DNA from: Maribacter luteus
GTDB taxonomy: Bacteria > Bacteroidota > Bacteroidia > Flavobacteriales > Flavobacteriaceae
DNA length: 64,000 bases
Assembly: GCF_009674825.1 (NCBI RefSeq)
Contig: NZ_WKJH01000028.1
Span: 432-64,431 of the forward strand
Direction of reading: 5' to 3'
The first letter of the stretch is position 1, and the number at the start of each line of letters is the position of its first letter. The notes beneath the pieces were generated by a model. It was not told the DNA's origin and ran no database searches. It saw only the letters and a list, made by a program, of their open reading frames with translations. Both the position numbers and the translations under genes were made by a program. Shown one piece after another: positions 57,454 to 64,000 of the stretch.

Positions 57454-57915
57454 TTATTGCCTAGTCCAGACCTCGTAGGTGTAAATATTATCTCCACCAG
57501 CATCAACACATGGGTCATCTACTCCTAAATTCATTAAATCACCCTCAAACTCCACTTCAAAAATCTCACTTTCAGGTTCACCATTAACTGTATAATTTGT
57601 TTGGTAAAAACCATCTCCCAAATTTTCCCATGTACCCATTTGGTCTTCGTAATCTACTAAAACTCCATCTATATAGAATTTGTATGTCATATCACTACCA
57701 AAAACAAGAGTATATTCATAATCGTTATCGGAAGCTAATCTTTCGGTTCTAACGTCATCGGTGCCACAATAGTAATCATTTTCTGAAACAAATAACCACT
57801 CACCGATAATTGATTCTGTTGCTTCTTGATCATCAGAATCATCATCAGAACAAGAGATAAAGCTAAACGTAAAGACTAAAGCGATTAAATAAAATAAGGA
57901 TTTGTAGGTTTTCAT
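57454..57915 (-). CDS. Lipocalin-like surface lipoprotein
   Basis: 153 residues. Lipoprotein signal LIALVFTFSFISC with Cys22, followed at once by the acidic run SDDDSDDQE, which resembles the lipoprotein export signal that sends Bacteroidota lipoproteins to the cell surface. The rest fits a small lipocalin-like beta-barrel: ESIIGEWLFVSEND, YEYTLVFGSDMTYKFYIDG, DQMGTWENLGDGFY. Function unknown. It is inside the island near its right end, flanked by terminator and by noncoding DNA. Confidence 0.78.
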   Translation of the reverse strand: MKTYKSLFYLIALVFTFSFISCSDDDSDDQEATESIIGEWLFVSENDYYCGTDDVRTERLASDNDYEYTLVFGSDMTYKFYIDGVLVDYEDQMGTWENLGDGFYQTNYTVNGEPESEIFEVEFEGDLMNLGVDDPCVDAGGDNIYTYEVWTRQ

Positions 57916-58179
57916 TTTAAAAGATTTTAATTATATATAATTCAACGAATGGGTCATTAAATTATTACACAAAAAGAAATAGAATTATATACCTAATAAA
58001 GTAATTCTTGAAACATTATTGGAAAGATGAATACTAATAAAGTATTAAAGTGAGGAGCACTTATTAAACAAAATTTTTAAGAGCTACACAAATCGCGAAA
58101 TAGATTAGCTTAGAACAATTTGGCCCTTAGTCCCTTCTTCTTAAATTTAAAACTAAACAGCCAACTTTAAATCAGTGAT
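57916..58179. other. Noncoding right end of the island
   Basis: AT-rich, without a convincing gene on either strand. CTAATAAAGTA occurs twice (near 57993 and 58031). Presumably it holds the promoter of the lipoprotein gene. Confidence 0.5.
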
Positions 58180-58205
58180 AAAAAGTGACACAAAAAGTGA
58201 CACAT
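58180..58205. promoter_or_regulatory. Candidate right arm-type recombinase sites (GTGACAC repeats)
   Basis: Two direct GTGACAC units 12 bases apart (58185, 58197); the 26-bp block is identical to 43492-43517 and in the same orientation. It lies 57 bases inside attR. Confidence 0.6.
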
Positions 58206-58215
58206 CTTTGAGAAT

Positions 58216-58249
58216 AAAAAAAGCAACTAACTGATTATCAATTAGTTGC
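58216..58249 (-). terminator. Island-borne terminator for tRNA-Arg
   Basis: Minus-strand stem GCAACTAA/TTAGTTGC, extended past one mismatch by TGAT/ATCA, and followed by seven T. It is just inside the island, 13 bases after the tRNA 3' end, so it ends the tRNA transcript after integration. Confidence 0.8.
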
Positions 58250-58261
58250 CTTACTATTTAA

Positions 58262-58278
58262 GTGACCCCGGAGGGATT
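58262..58278. repeat. attR: 17-bp integration core within the tRNA-Arg 3' end
   Basis: GTGACCCCGGAGGGATT, matching attL at 43342-43358. Integration here leaves the tRNA gene complete. Confidence 0.88.
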
Positions 58279-58336
58279 CAAACCCCCAACCCTCAGAGCC
58301 GAAATCTGATGCGCTATTCAGTTGCGCCACGGAGCC
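58263..58336 (-). tRNA. tRNA-Arg (anticodon TCG)
   Basis: 74 bases on the minus strand. Acceptor stem GGCTCCG pairs with CGGGGTC (two G-U pairs), discriminator A, no encoded CCA. Anticodon stem TCAGA/TCTGA encloses loop TTTCGGC, so the anticodon is TCG, reading CGA and probably other CGN codons. T-arm loop TTTGAAT is normal (TTCAAAT-type variant on this strand: GGGGG TTTGAAT CCCTC). The 3' end is the island's integration site. Confidence 0.95.
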
Positions 58337-58367
58337 AGTAATTATTTAGTACTCGGTTAAGAGCGCG

Positions 58368-58817
58368 CTAAGATAGTTTATTTTTTACAATAGTAGAAAT
58401 GGTTTTTCCATCTGCTTGTCCCGCCAATTCCTTTGACACCATTCCCATGACTTTACCCATATCCTTCATACCTTGTGCGCCAATGGAATCAATGGTTTGT
58501 ACAACCACTTTTTCTATTTCCTCTTCGGTCAATTGCTCAGGTAAAAATTGTTCTATTATCGCAGCTTGCGCCAATTCCGGTTCAGCAAGGTCTTCACGAC
58601 CTTGTTCCGTAAAGATAGCCGCGCTGTCCTTTCTTTGTTTAACCAATTTTTGAACCAACTTGGTTTCTTCAACTTCAGAAAGTTCACCTCCAGAACCTCC
58701 ACTGGTCTGTTCTAAAAGTATCGCGGATTTAATAGCCCGTAATGATTCCAAAGCTACCGTATCTTTCGCTTTCATAGCAGCTTTCATCTTTTCCATTACC
58801 TGTGTTTGCAAACTCAT
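58368..58817 (-). CDS. yqeY: GatB/YqeY domain protein
   Basis: 149 residues, complete. Typical: MEKMKAAMKAKDTVALESLR, AIKSAILLEQTS, AAIIEQFLPEQLTEEEIEKV and MGKVMGMVSKELAGQADGK. The domain is shared with the tail of the GatB amidotransferase subunit, where it contacts tRNA. Lies between ftsZ and tRNA-Arg. Confidence 0.93.
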   Translation of the reverse strand: MSLQTQVMEKMKAAMKAKDTVALESLRAIKSAILLEQTSGGSGGELSEVEETKLVQKLVKQRKDSAAIFTEQGREDLAEPELAQAAIIEQFLPEQLTEEEIEKVVVQTIDSIGAQGMKDMGKVMGMVSKELAGQADGKTISTIVKNKLS

Positions 58818-58852
58818 AATCTAAAGTTTTTTAAGAGTACGAAGATAAAAAA

Positions 58853-58885
58853 TAAACCCGAAAATATGAGCTATTTTCGGGTTTA
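58853..58885 (-). terminator. Intrinsic terminator after ftsZ
   Basis: Perfect 14-bp inverted repeat TAAACCCGAAAATA/TATTTTCGGGTTTA with a 5-base loop and a T-rich run on the minus strand, 24 bases after the ftsZ stop. Confidence 0.9.
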
Positions 58886-58908
58886 AAGCAGGTTATTCAA
58901 TTGGTGGG

Positions 58909-60822
58909 TTAATCCACATTATCATGTAAAAAAGAGTTATTGGAACGCAATTGTATCTCGTCATTGCTGTCCTCGCTCAAAGTAGTCCTGGATACTTTTT
59001 TCTGTACCGGATTTTCATTAAGGTTAACCCCATGTCGCTTATACGCTGGTTCCTTTTCGATTTCATCGATATTGCTCAAATTATTTTGAAACTTATAATT
59101 GAAATCTTTCAACTTTCTTCTACGCTCATCAGCACGTTGTTTTAATAATTCTTCTATCGGGCTATCCATCGGATCAACTTCCTCTGTTTGTTGTTCTGCC
59201 CTTTTTACCGGCTGCTGCACTGTTTTCTTTTCAAAGACCAATTCATCCTCAACGATCTTAGGCTCAAATTCCTCTGCTTTTGATTTGGCTCCTGTAAGTT
59301 GGTTTTCCAACTCCATATAATCGTCTAAACTGTAACGGGTCTCACCTTCCTTATTATATTCCAAGACTGGGATTACTTCTACATGCTCGTTCACATCCAT
59401 ATCCTTAACCTCATCTTCAAGGTTAAAAGTAATGACGTTATCCTTATCCTCTTTTTTATTGTTCAAAGGCATGTCAAAACTAAATGCGAATTGATCTTCA
59501 TCTGCTTGAGTTGGCGAAACCACTTCTTGGTCTACAACCTCAATATCCTTTATCCTATCCTTGGTCTCGAAAATGACGAAATCATCTTCGGAAACGTTTT
59601 CTGCAACGACTTCGTCATAGAAAACATTGAAATTCCTGATATAATTCGTTGTTGGAATCAAATCCAAACCATCAATTTCTTCCAATTTCGATTTTACGAC
59701 CAACTCGGCAATTTCTTCCTCATCTTCCACTAATTGATGTACAACATTCTGGGGAGTTAAATCCTGAACTGCTTTTTGTTCATCTTCGAGTGTATGGATT
59801 ATCTTTTTTGATTCCGTATTTACGATATCATCTTGTTGATCAATATTAAAACCCGTGGCAATAACGGTTACGGCAATAGCTTCACCTAAAGATTCATCCT
59901 CACCAACTCCCATAATGATGTTGGCACCGTATCCAGCTTCAGTCTGAATATGGTCATTGATCTCACCAATTTCATCAATGGTGATTTCCTGTGATCCAGA
60001 AACGATCAACAACAATACATTTTTAGCCCCTGCAATCTTATTATCGTTCAACAATGGCGAATCCAAAGCTTTCATTATAGCTTCATTGGCCCTTGATGAA
60101 CCAGATGCCATGGCTGACCCCATAATAGCGGTACCACTATTGGAAAGAACGGTTTTAGCGTCACGTAAATCTATATTCTGTGTGTAATGATGGGTAATAA
60201 CTTCCGCAATTCCACGAGCAGCGGTCGCCAACACTTCATCTGCTTTGGAAAAACCTGCCTTAAAACCTAGATTACCATAAACCTCCCTTAACTTATTATT
60301 ATTGATGACTATGAGCGAGTCAACATTGGCACGTAGTTTCTCTATACCCTGTTGGGCTTGATCACAACGCATTTTTCCTTCAAATTGAAAAGGCATGGTT
60401 ACGATACCGACGGTAAGAACATCCATTTCTTTTGCTTGCTTGGCAATAACAGGGGCAGCACCAGTACCTGTTCCCCCGCCCATACCAGCAGTAATGAATA
60501 TCATTTTCGTGGTGGTATCCAACATAGATTTTATGTCTTCCATACTCTCAATGGCCGCCTGTTCACCAACTTCGGGATTCGCCCCCGCACCCAAACCTTC
60601 GGTCAGGGATACACCAAGTTGTATTTTATTGGGAACCGGACTATTGTCCAAAGCTTGCGAATCGGTATTGCAGATAACGAAATCAACTCCATTTATTCCT
60701 GCCTGGAACATATGGTTTATTGCGTTGCTTCCCCCTCCTCCAACACCAATGACTTTTATGACATTGCTTTGGTTCTTCGGTAAGTCAAAAGAGATACTTT
60801 CCATTTCAGTGTTCTTGCTCAT
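58909..60822 (-). CDS. ftsZ: Cell division protein FtsZ with long C-terminal region
   Basis: 637 residues, well above the roughly 380 of enterobacterial FtsZ. The tubulin-like GTPase (residues 1-330 or so) has IKVIGVGGGGSNAINHM, the GTP signature AGMGGGTGTGAAPVIA and NVDSLIVINNNKLREVYG. An extended acidic linker of about 270 residues follows, then a C-terminal peptide (ELR-type IQLRSNNSFLHDNVD) that likely contacts FtsA. It polymerises into the division ring. Preceded by ftsA after 48 bases. Confidence 0.97.
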   Translation of the reverse strand: MSKNTEMESISFDLPKNQSNVIKVIGVGGGGSNAINHMFQAGINGVDFVICNTDSQALDNSPVPNKIQLGVSLTEGLGAGANPEVGEQAAIESMEDIKSMLDTTTKMIFITAGMGGGTGTGAAPVIAKQAKEMDVLTVGIVTMPFQFEGKMRCDQAQQGIEKLRANVDSLIVINNNKLREVYGNLGFKAGFSKADEVLATAARGIAEVITHHYTQNIDLRDAKTVLSNSGTAIMGSAMASGSSRANEAIMKALDSPLLNDNKIAGAKNVLLLIVSGSQEITIDEIGEINDHIQTEAGYGANIIMGVGEDESLGEAIAVTVIATGFNIDQQDDIVNTESKKIIHTLEDEQKAVQDLTPQNVVHQLVEDEEEIAELVVKSKLEEIDGLDLIPTTNYIRNFNVFYDEVVAENVSEDDFVIFETKDRIKDIEVVDQEVVSPTQADEDQFAFSFDMPLNNKKEDKDNVITFNLEDEVKDMDVNEHVEVIPVLEYNKEGETRYSLDDYMELENQLTGAKSKAEEFEPKIVEDELVFEKKTVQQPVKRAEQQTEEVDPMDSPIEELLKQRADERRRKLKDFNYKFQNNLSNIDEIEKEPAYKRHGVNLNENPVQKKVSRTTLSEDSNDEIQLRSNNSFLHDNVD

Positions 60823-60870
60823 ACTGTTTTTATTACTGGTTTTTATAAGTGTTCATATTTTACGCGCCGA

Positions 60871-62199
60871 TTATTCAGCGTTGTCCAAGAAATCTTTCAA
60901 TTTTTCGGACCATTTATCAAATACTGATTTCCGTTCCCCTTTATGGGTCGGTGTACTGGCTGTTTGATCATGATCGACCATTACCATTTCTTCCTGTTCT
61001 TCTACTTGTTTATGGGAAACCAAATCCTTACGATCATTTTTGACGGCATTCATCAACAAACCTACGGCTGTAGCGTATAACGGACTAGCAACCTCATCAT
61101 CGGAATCACCCGCCAGATGCTCGTTGGGATATCCGATCCTAGTATCCATTCCGGTTATATACTCGACCAATTGTTTCAAATGTTTTAATTGACTTCCGCC
61201 ACCTGTAAGCACTATACCCGCGATCAATTTTTTCTTTTGCTCGTCATGGCCGTAGTTCTTTATTTCAACATAAACCTGCTCAATGATCTCAACAACCCTG
61301 GCATGTATGATCTTTGAAAGGTTCTTCAATGTAATTTCCTTGGGCTCACGGCCTCTTAATCCAGGTATGGAGACGATCTCATTATCTTTATTTTCACCCG
61401 GCCACGCAGAACCGAACTTGATCTTCAACAATTCTGCCTGCTTTTCGATAATCGAACAACCCTCTTTTATATCTTCGGTAATTACCCCGCCACCAAACGG
61501 AATTACGGCTGTATGCCTGATTATTCCATCTTTGAAAATGGCCAAATCGGTAGTACCACCTCCTATATCTATTAATGCGACTCCCGCCTCTTTTTCTTCC
61601 TGACTTAAAACCGCATCTGAGGAAGCCAATGGTTCCAAAGTGATTTTACCCAAATCAAGACCGGCACTTTTTATACATCTTCCGACATTCTTTATAGAAG
61701 ATACCTGCCCAACGACAACATGAAAGTTCGCTTCGAGCCTTCCACCGTACATACCTATGGGTTCTTTAATTTCCGCTTGTCCGTCTACTTTGTACTCTTG
61801 GGGCAGAACATGAATGATCTCCTCTCCGGGAAGCATCACCAATTTATACACCTGATTACAAAGCCTATCCAAATCATCTTCATTGATCACTTCTTCAGAA
61901 TCGGCCCTAGTGATATAATCACTATGTTGAAGGCTACGTATATGTTGACCCGCGATACCAACCACCACAGATCCGATTTTTAAACCTGAATTGATCTCGG
62001 CCTCTTCTACGGCTTGTTGAATGGATTTTATGGTTTGTGTAATATTATTGACCACACCACGGTGTACACCTAAACTTTTTGACCTTCCGATACCCAAAAT
62101 TTCAATTTTACCATATTCGTTTTCCTTACCGATTATGGCGACAATTTTGGTAGTTCCGATATCTAACCCAACTGAATAATTACCCTGTTCCATTTCCAT
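60871..62199 (-). CDS. ftsA: Cell division protein FtsA
   Basis: 442 residues from ATG 62199 (MEMEQGNYSVGLDIGTTKIV); a GTG 18 bases upstream is in frame but would overlap ftsQ. Actin-like fold: phosphate 1 YSVGLDIGTTKIVAIIG, phosphate 2 VALIDIGGGTTDLAIFKDG, adenosine site GIVLTGGGSQLKHLKQLVEY. C-terminal amphipathic helix (FDKWSEKLKDFLDNAE) for membrane binding. Links FtsZ to the membrane. Confidence 0.97.
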   Translation of the reverse strand: MEMEQGNYSVGLDIGTTKIVAIIGKENEYGKIEILGIGRSKSLGVHRGVVNNITQTIKSIQQAVEEAEINSGLKIGSVVVGIAGQHIRSLQHSDYITRADSEEVINEDDLDRLCNQVYKLVMLPGEEIIHVLPQEYKVDGQAEIKEPIGMYGGRLEANFHVVVGQVSSIKNVGRCIKSAGLDLGKITLEPLASSDAVLSQEEKEAGVALIDIGGGTTDLAIFKDGIIRHTAVIPFGGGVITEDIKEGCSIIEKQAELLKIKFGSAWPGENKDNEIVSIPGLRGREPKEITLKNLSKIIHARVVEIIEQVYVEIKNYGHDEQKKKLIAGIVLTGGGSQLKHLKQLVEYITGMDTRIGYPNEHLAGDSDDEVASPLYATAVGLLMNAVKNDRKDLVSHKQVEEQEEMVMVDHDQTASTPTHKGERKSVFDKWSEKLKDFLDNAE

Positions 62200-62201
62200 A
62201 C

Positions 62202-62921
62202 TTATATTTTGGTGCACACTACTTGATTGTTAAACTCTAGACTTACAACATTATAATCTTCCAAGGTTTCATCCTTGTTCGCTTTTGTATAAAATGCCTT
62301 GAAGTTGTTGAATTTTTCATCTAAACCATCTACACCCCCCAAGTTCACTACAAACTGTTCCATACGAAACTTTAATTGGTATTTCCCTTCATCTGCAATA
62401 TGGATACCAATTACGTTCTTACGTAAAAAGTCATCATTGTTTATGTATTTTAAAATCTCATAAACATCTTCAAGACTTTTTCCCGTCACCTTTCCTGTAA
62501 TTATAGGTACCCTAGCAGAATGACTCACGGAAAACGGCATACGTCTCCCATCTTCATCCAGATAAAACTTAGAATCCCCTTCTATTCTTCCGATTGGCCT
62601 ACGCTGCTCGATTTTTGTCGTAAGCTCCCCATTTACAGTAAGATACACTTGGGCACTTTTCACCATTTCATTGGCCTCAATGACCTTCTCTATAGTATTC
62701 AAAACTAATTTTTCTTTAGGCTCATTTGTAAGGGGGCCATATTTTTGTATTAACAATTTATTAACCATGCCCTGAGTGATATACAAATTGTTATCACCAA
62801 CGAATTCTATATTCAACCCATTGACCGATCTTTGCTTACTTCTTACGTTTGAAAACGCATAAAGTCCTGTTACAATAAACAGTAGAGCTATCAGTTTTAT
62901 GTAGTCCCAATTAATGCGCAT
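62202..62921 (-). CDS. ftsQ: Cell division protein FtsQ/DivIB
   Basis: 239 residues. One N-terminal membrane helix (LIALLFIVTGLYAF), then a POTRA-like domain (GLNIEFVGDNNLYITQGMVN) and the FtsQ beta domain with DEDGRRMPFSVSHSARVPII and LEDVYEILKYI. Periplasmic scaffold of the divisome. It overlaps murC by 11 bases and precedes ftsA by two. Confidence 0.92.
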   Translation of the reverse strand: MRINWDYIKLIALLFIVTGLYAFSNVRSKQRSVNGLNIEFVGDNNLYITQGMVNKLLIQKYGPLTNEPKEKLVLNTIEKVIEANEMVKSAQVYLTVNGELTTKIEQRRPIGRIEGDSKFYLDEDGRRMPFSVSHSARVPIITGKVTGKSLEDVYEILKYINNDDFLRKNVIGIHIADEGKYQLKFRMEQFVVNLGGVDGLDEKFNNFKAFYTKANKDETLEDYNVVSLEFNNQVVCTKI

Positions 62922-63999
62922 TTTCCAGTTCTTTTTTGATTTTCGACACTTCTAACCCAATATCCCCGGCTCCCATAGTCACCAGTACATCAGGACTTTG
63001 TGATTTTATCTCAGTTATAAGCTCTTCTTTACTTACTAATTTTTTCTTCGGATTTGTTATTTTCCCCAACAACCAAGAAGAATTGACACCTGCCAATGGC
63101 TCTTCCCTTGCCGGATAGATATCCAACAAAAGGATACTATCGAATTTTGACAAACTTTCGGCAAAAGCGTCTACGAAATCCCTGGTCCTAGAGAATAAGT
63201 GGGGTTGAAAAACAGCCAATACTTTTTTATTCGGATGCATCTCGGAAATCGCTTGATAAACAGCATTTATTTCTGTAGGATGATGTGCATAATCATCAAT
63301 AAAAACAAAGCCTCCTTCTTTTATCTTATAAGAAAACCTTCGCTGCACACCTTTAAAAGTTTCCAATCCCTTTGCCAATATAGTTGGCGAAGAACCTGAT
63401 TCTATCGCCATAGCAAAAGCCACAAGTCCGTTCAATAGATTATGTTCCCCAGGTTTATTGAACTTAACACCCATCAACGTTGTTTCCGGGGTCTTCAAAT
63501 CAAAAATATAGGTCCCATGCTCTATTTTAAGGTTCTCGATACAATAATCGGATCCATCCTCAATACCGTATGTCAACCCACCAATCGGCAATCCTTTACG
63601 CACGAACAACTTACCATTAGGCTTTGTTTTATCAGCAAATTCTTCGAAAGATCTTACCATTTCATCATTGGTTCCGTAAATATCCAAATGATCGGCATCC
63701 ATAGAGGTAATGCAAGCTACATCGGGAAACAACCTTAGAAACGAACGGTCATATTCATCAGCTTCAACAACAGAATACTCAGAACCTTTAAATAAAAAGT
63801 TACTGTTGAAATCTTCTGAAACCCCTCCTAGAAATGCGGTAAACGGAGTTCCCGACTCATTAAGCAAATGTGCCAAAATACTCGAAGTGGTTGTTTTACC
63901 ATGCGTACCGGCAACTGCGAAACAAAATGTATCTTTTGTAATAATACCCAATACCTCAGAACGTTTTTTTACGGTAAAACCATTTTGAAAAAAGTACTG
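62911..63999 (-). CDS. murC: UDP-N-acetylmuramate--L-alanine ligase (5' end outside window)
   Basis: The frame is open through the window edge on the minus strand (363 residues here), so the N-terminal UDP-binding domain is missing. Adds L-alanine to UDP-MurNAc in peptidoglycan synthesis. Visible: P-loop FAVAGTHGKTTTSSILAHLL, EADEYDRSFL, GEHNLLNGLVAFAMAIESG, IDDYAHHPTEINAVYQAI and VFQPHLFSRTRDFVDAFAES. Overlap with ftsQ indicates a shared murC-ftsQ-ftsA-ftsZ transcript. Confidence 0.96.
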   Translation of the reverse strand, partial: QYFFQNGFTVKKRSEVLGIITKDTFCFAVAGTHGKTTTSSILAHLLNESGTPFTAFLGGVSEDFNSNFLFKGSEYSVVEADEYDRSFLRLFPDVACITSMDADHLDIYGTNDEMVRSFEEFADKTKPNGKLFVRKGLPIGGLTYGIEDGSDYCIENLKIEHGTYIFDLKTPETTLMGVKFNKPGEHNLLNGLVAFAMAIESGSSPTILAKGLETFKGVQRRFSYKIKEGGFVFIDDYAHHPTEINAVYQAISEMHPNKKVLAVFQPHLFSRTRDFVDAFAESLSKFDSILLLDIYPAREEPLAGVNSSWLLGKITNPKKKLVSKEELITEIKSQSPDVLVTMGAGDIGLEVSKIKKELENAH

Positions 64000-64000
64000 A

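Larger units (their letters stand above)
43342..58278. mobile_element. Integrated genomic island at tRNA-Arg(TCG), about 14.9 kb
   Basis: Bounded by direct 17-bp tRNA-end repeats, with a tyrosine integrase just inside the left end and identical 26-bp candidate arm sites near both ends. Contents: integrase, noncoding structured region, DUF3987 protein, small HTH protein, two unknown proteins, type I restriction-modification genes with an AlbA_2 protein and a YgjP-like peptidase, and a lipoprotein. No relaxase, coupling protein or type IV secretion gene is seen, so it may depend on a helper for transfer. Confidence 0.85.

Noticed and set aside
43342-58278. Conjugative element (ICE) or prophage
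   Set aside because: No relaxase, TraG/VirB4-type ATPase, capsid, terminase or lysis gene is recognisable.

Overview
The window looks like chromosomal DNA of a marine-type member of the Flavobacteriaceae (Bacteroidota). Evidence: TAnnTTTG-type -7 promoter elements and no obvious Shine-Dalgarno sequences, several type IX secretion (T9SS) components (PorT, the SprA plug protein, a CHU_C sorting domain), a TamL-type Omp85 lipoprotein, a full Na+-NQR operon, a short RpoD without region 1.1, and typical flavobacterial neighbourhoods (ubiE-porT, rpsO-pnp-rpoD, murC-ftsQ-ftsA-ftsZ-yqeY). The exact genus is not determined.

Layout. 1-2930: end of a long collagen-like gene followed at once by a T9SS cargo gene. 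3149-5491: secreted or envelope proteins (VanY-like peptidase, M48 protease, a 55-residue membrane protein, an ankyrin protein). 5734-9761: gpmI, a BtuF-like metal receptor, map and a methyltransferase. 9758-17379 (minus strand): nqrABCDEF, a 118-residue conserved companion and apbE, which supplies the covalent FMN of the pump. 17531-25507: T9SS plug, DUF3667, apaG, pruA, rsmG (minus), a desaturase and an aminotransferase. 25561-28402 (minus): trkA-trkH potassium uptake. 28654-35508: ubiE-porT, a SpoU methyltransferase, tamL, fba, accD. 35598-42975: rpsO, pnp, rpoD, a peroxiredoxin, a DUF2132 protein with trmL, rpe with a YpdA-like reductase.

43342-58278 is an integrated island of about 15 kb at the 3' end of tRNA-Arg(TCG), bounded by 17-bp direct repeats (GTGACCCCGGAGGGATT). 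It carries a tyrosine integrase, identical 26-bp candidate arm-type sites near both ends, a structured 680-bp noncoding region, a DUF3987 replication-type protein, a small HTH protein and a type I restriction-modification cluster (hsdM-hsdS-AlbA_2 protein-hsdR-YgjP-like metallopeptidase). It also holds two unrecognised proteins and a surface-type lipoprotein. I see no relaxase or conjugation gene, so it reads as a non-conjugative defence island. The element seems to bring its own terminator for the tRNA, replacing the original one left at the other end.

58263-64000 (minus): tRNA-Arg, yqeY, ftsZ, ftsA, ftsQ and the 3' part of murC, the cell-division cluster.

The most unusual signals are the architecture of the island: five GGTAG-N4-(C/A)TACC palindromes between two convergent genes, a nested inverted repeat built from GGAAAC heptamers, and three 11-bp-phased repeats upstream of hsdR. 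Others are a proline-poor charged collagen tract, an AccD without zinc-ribbon cysteines, and a four-hairpin pnp leader. All functional statements rest on motif recognition by eye; no database search was run.
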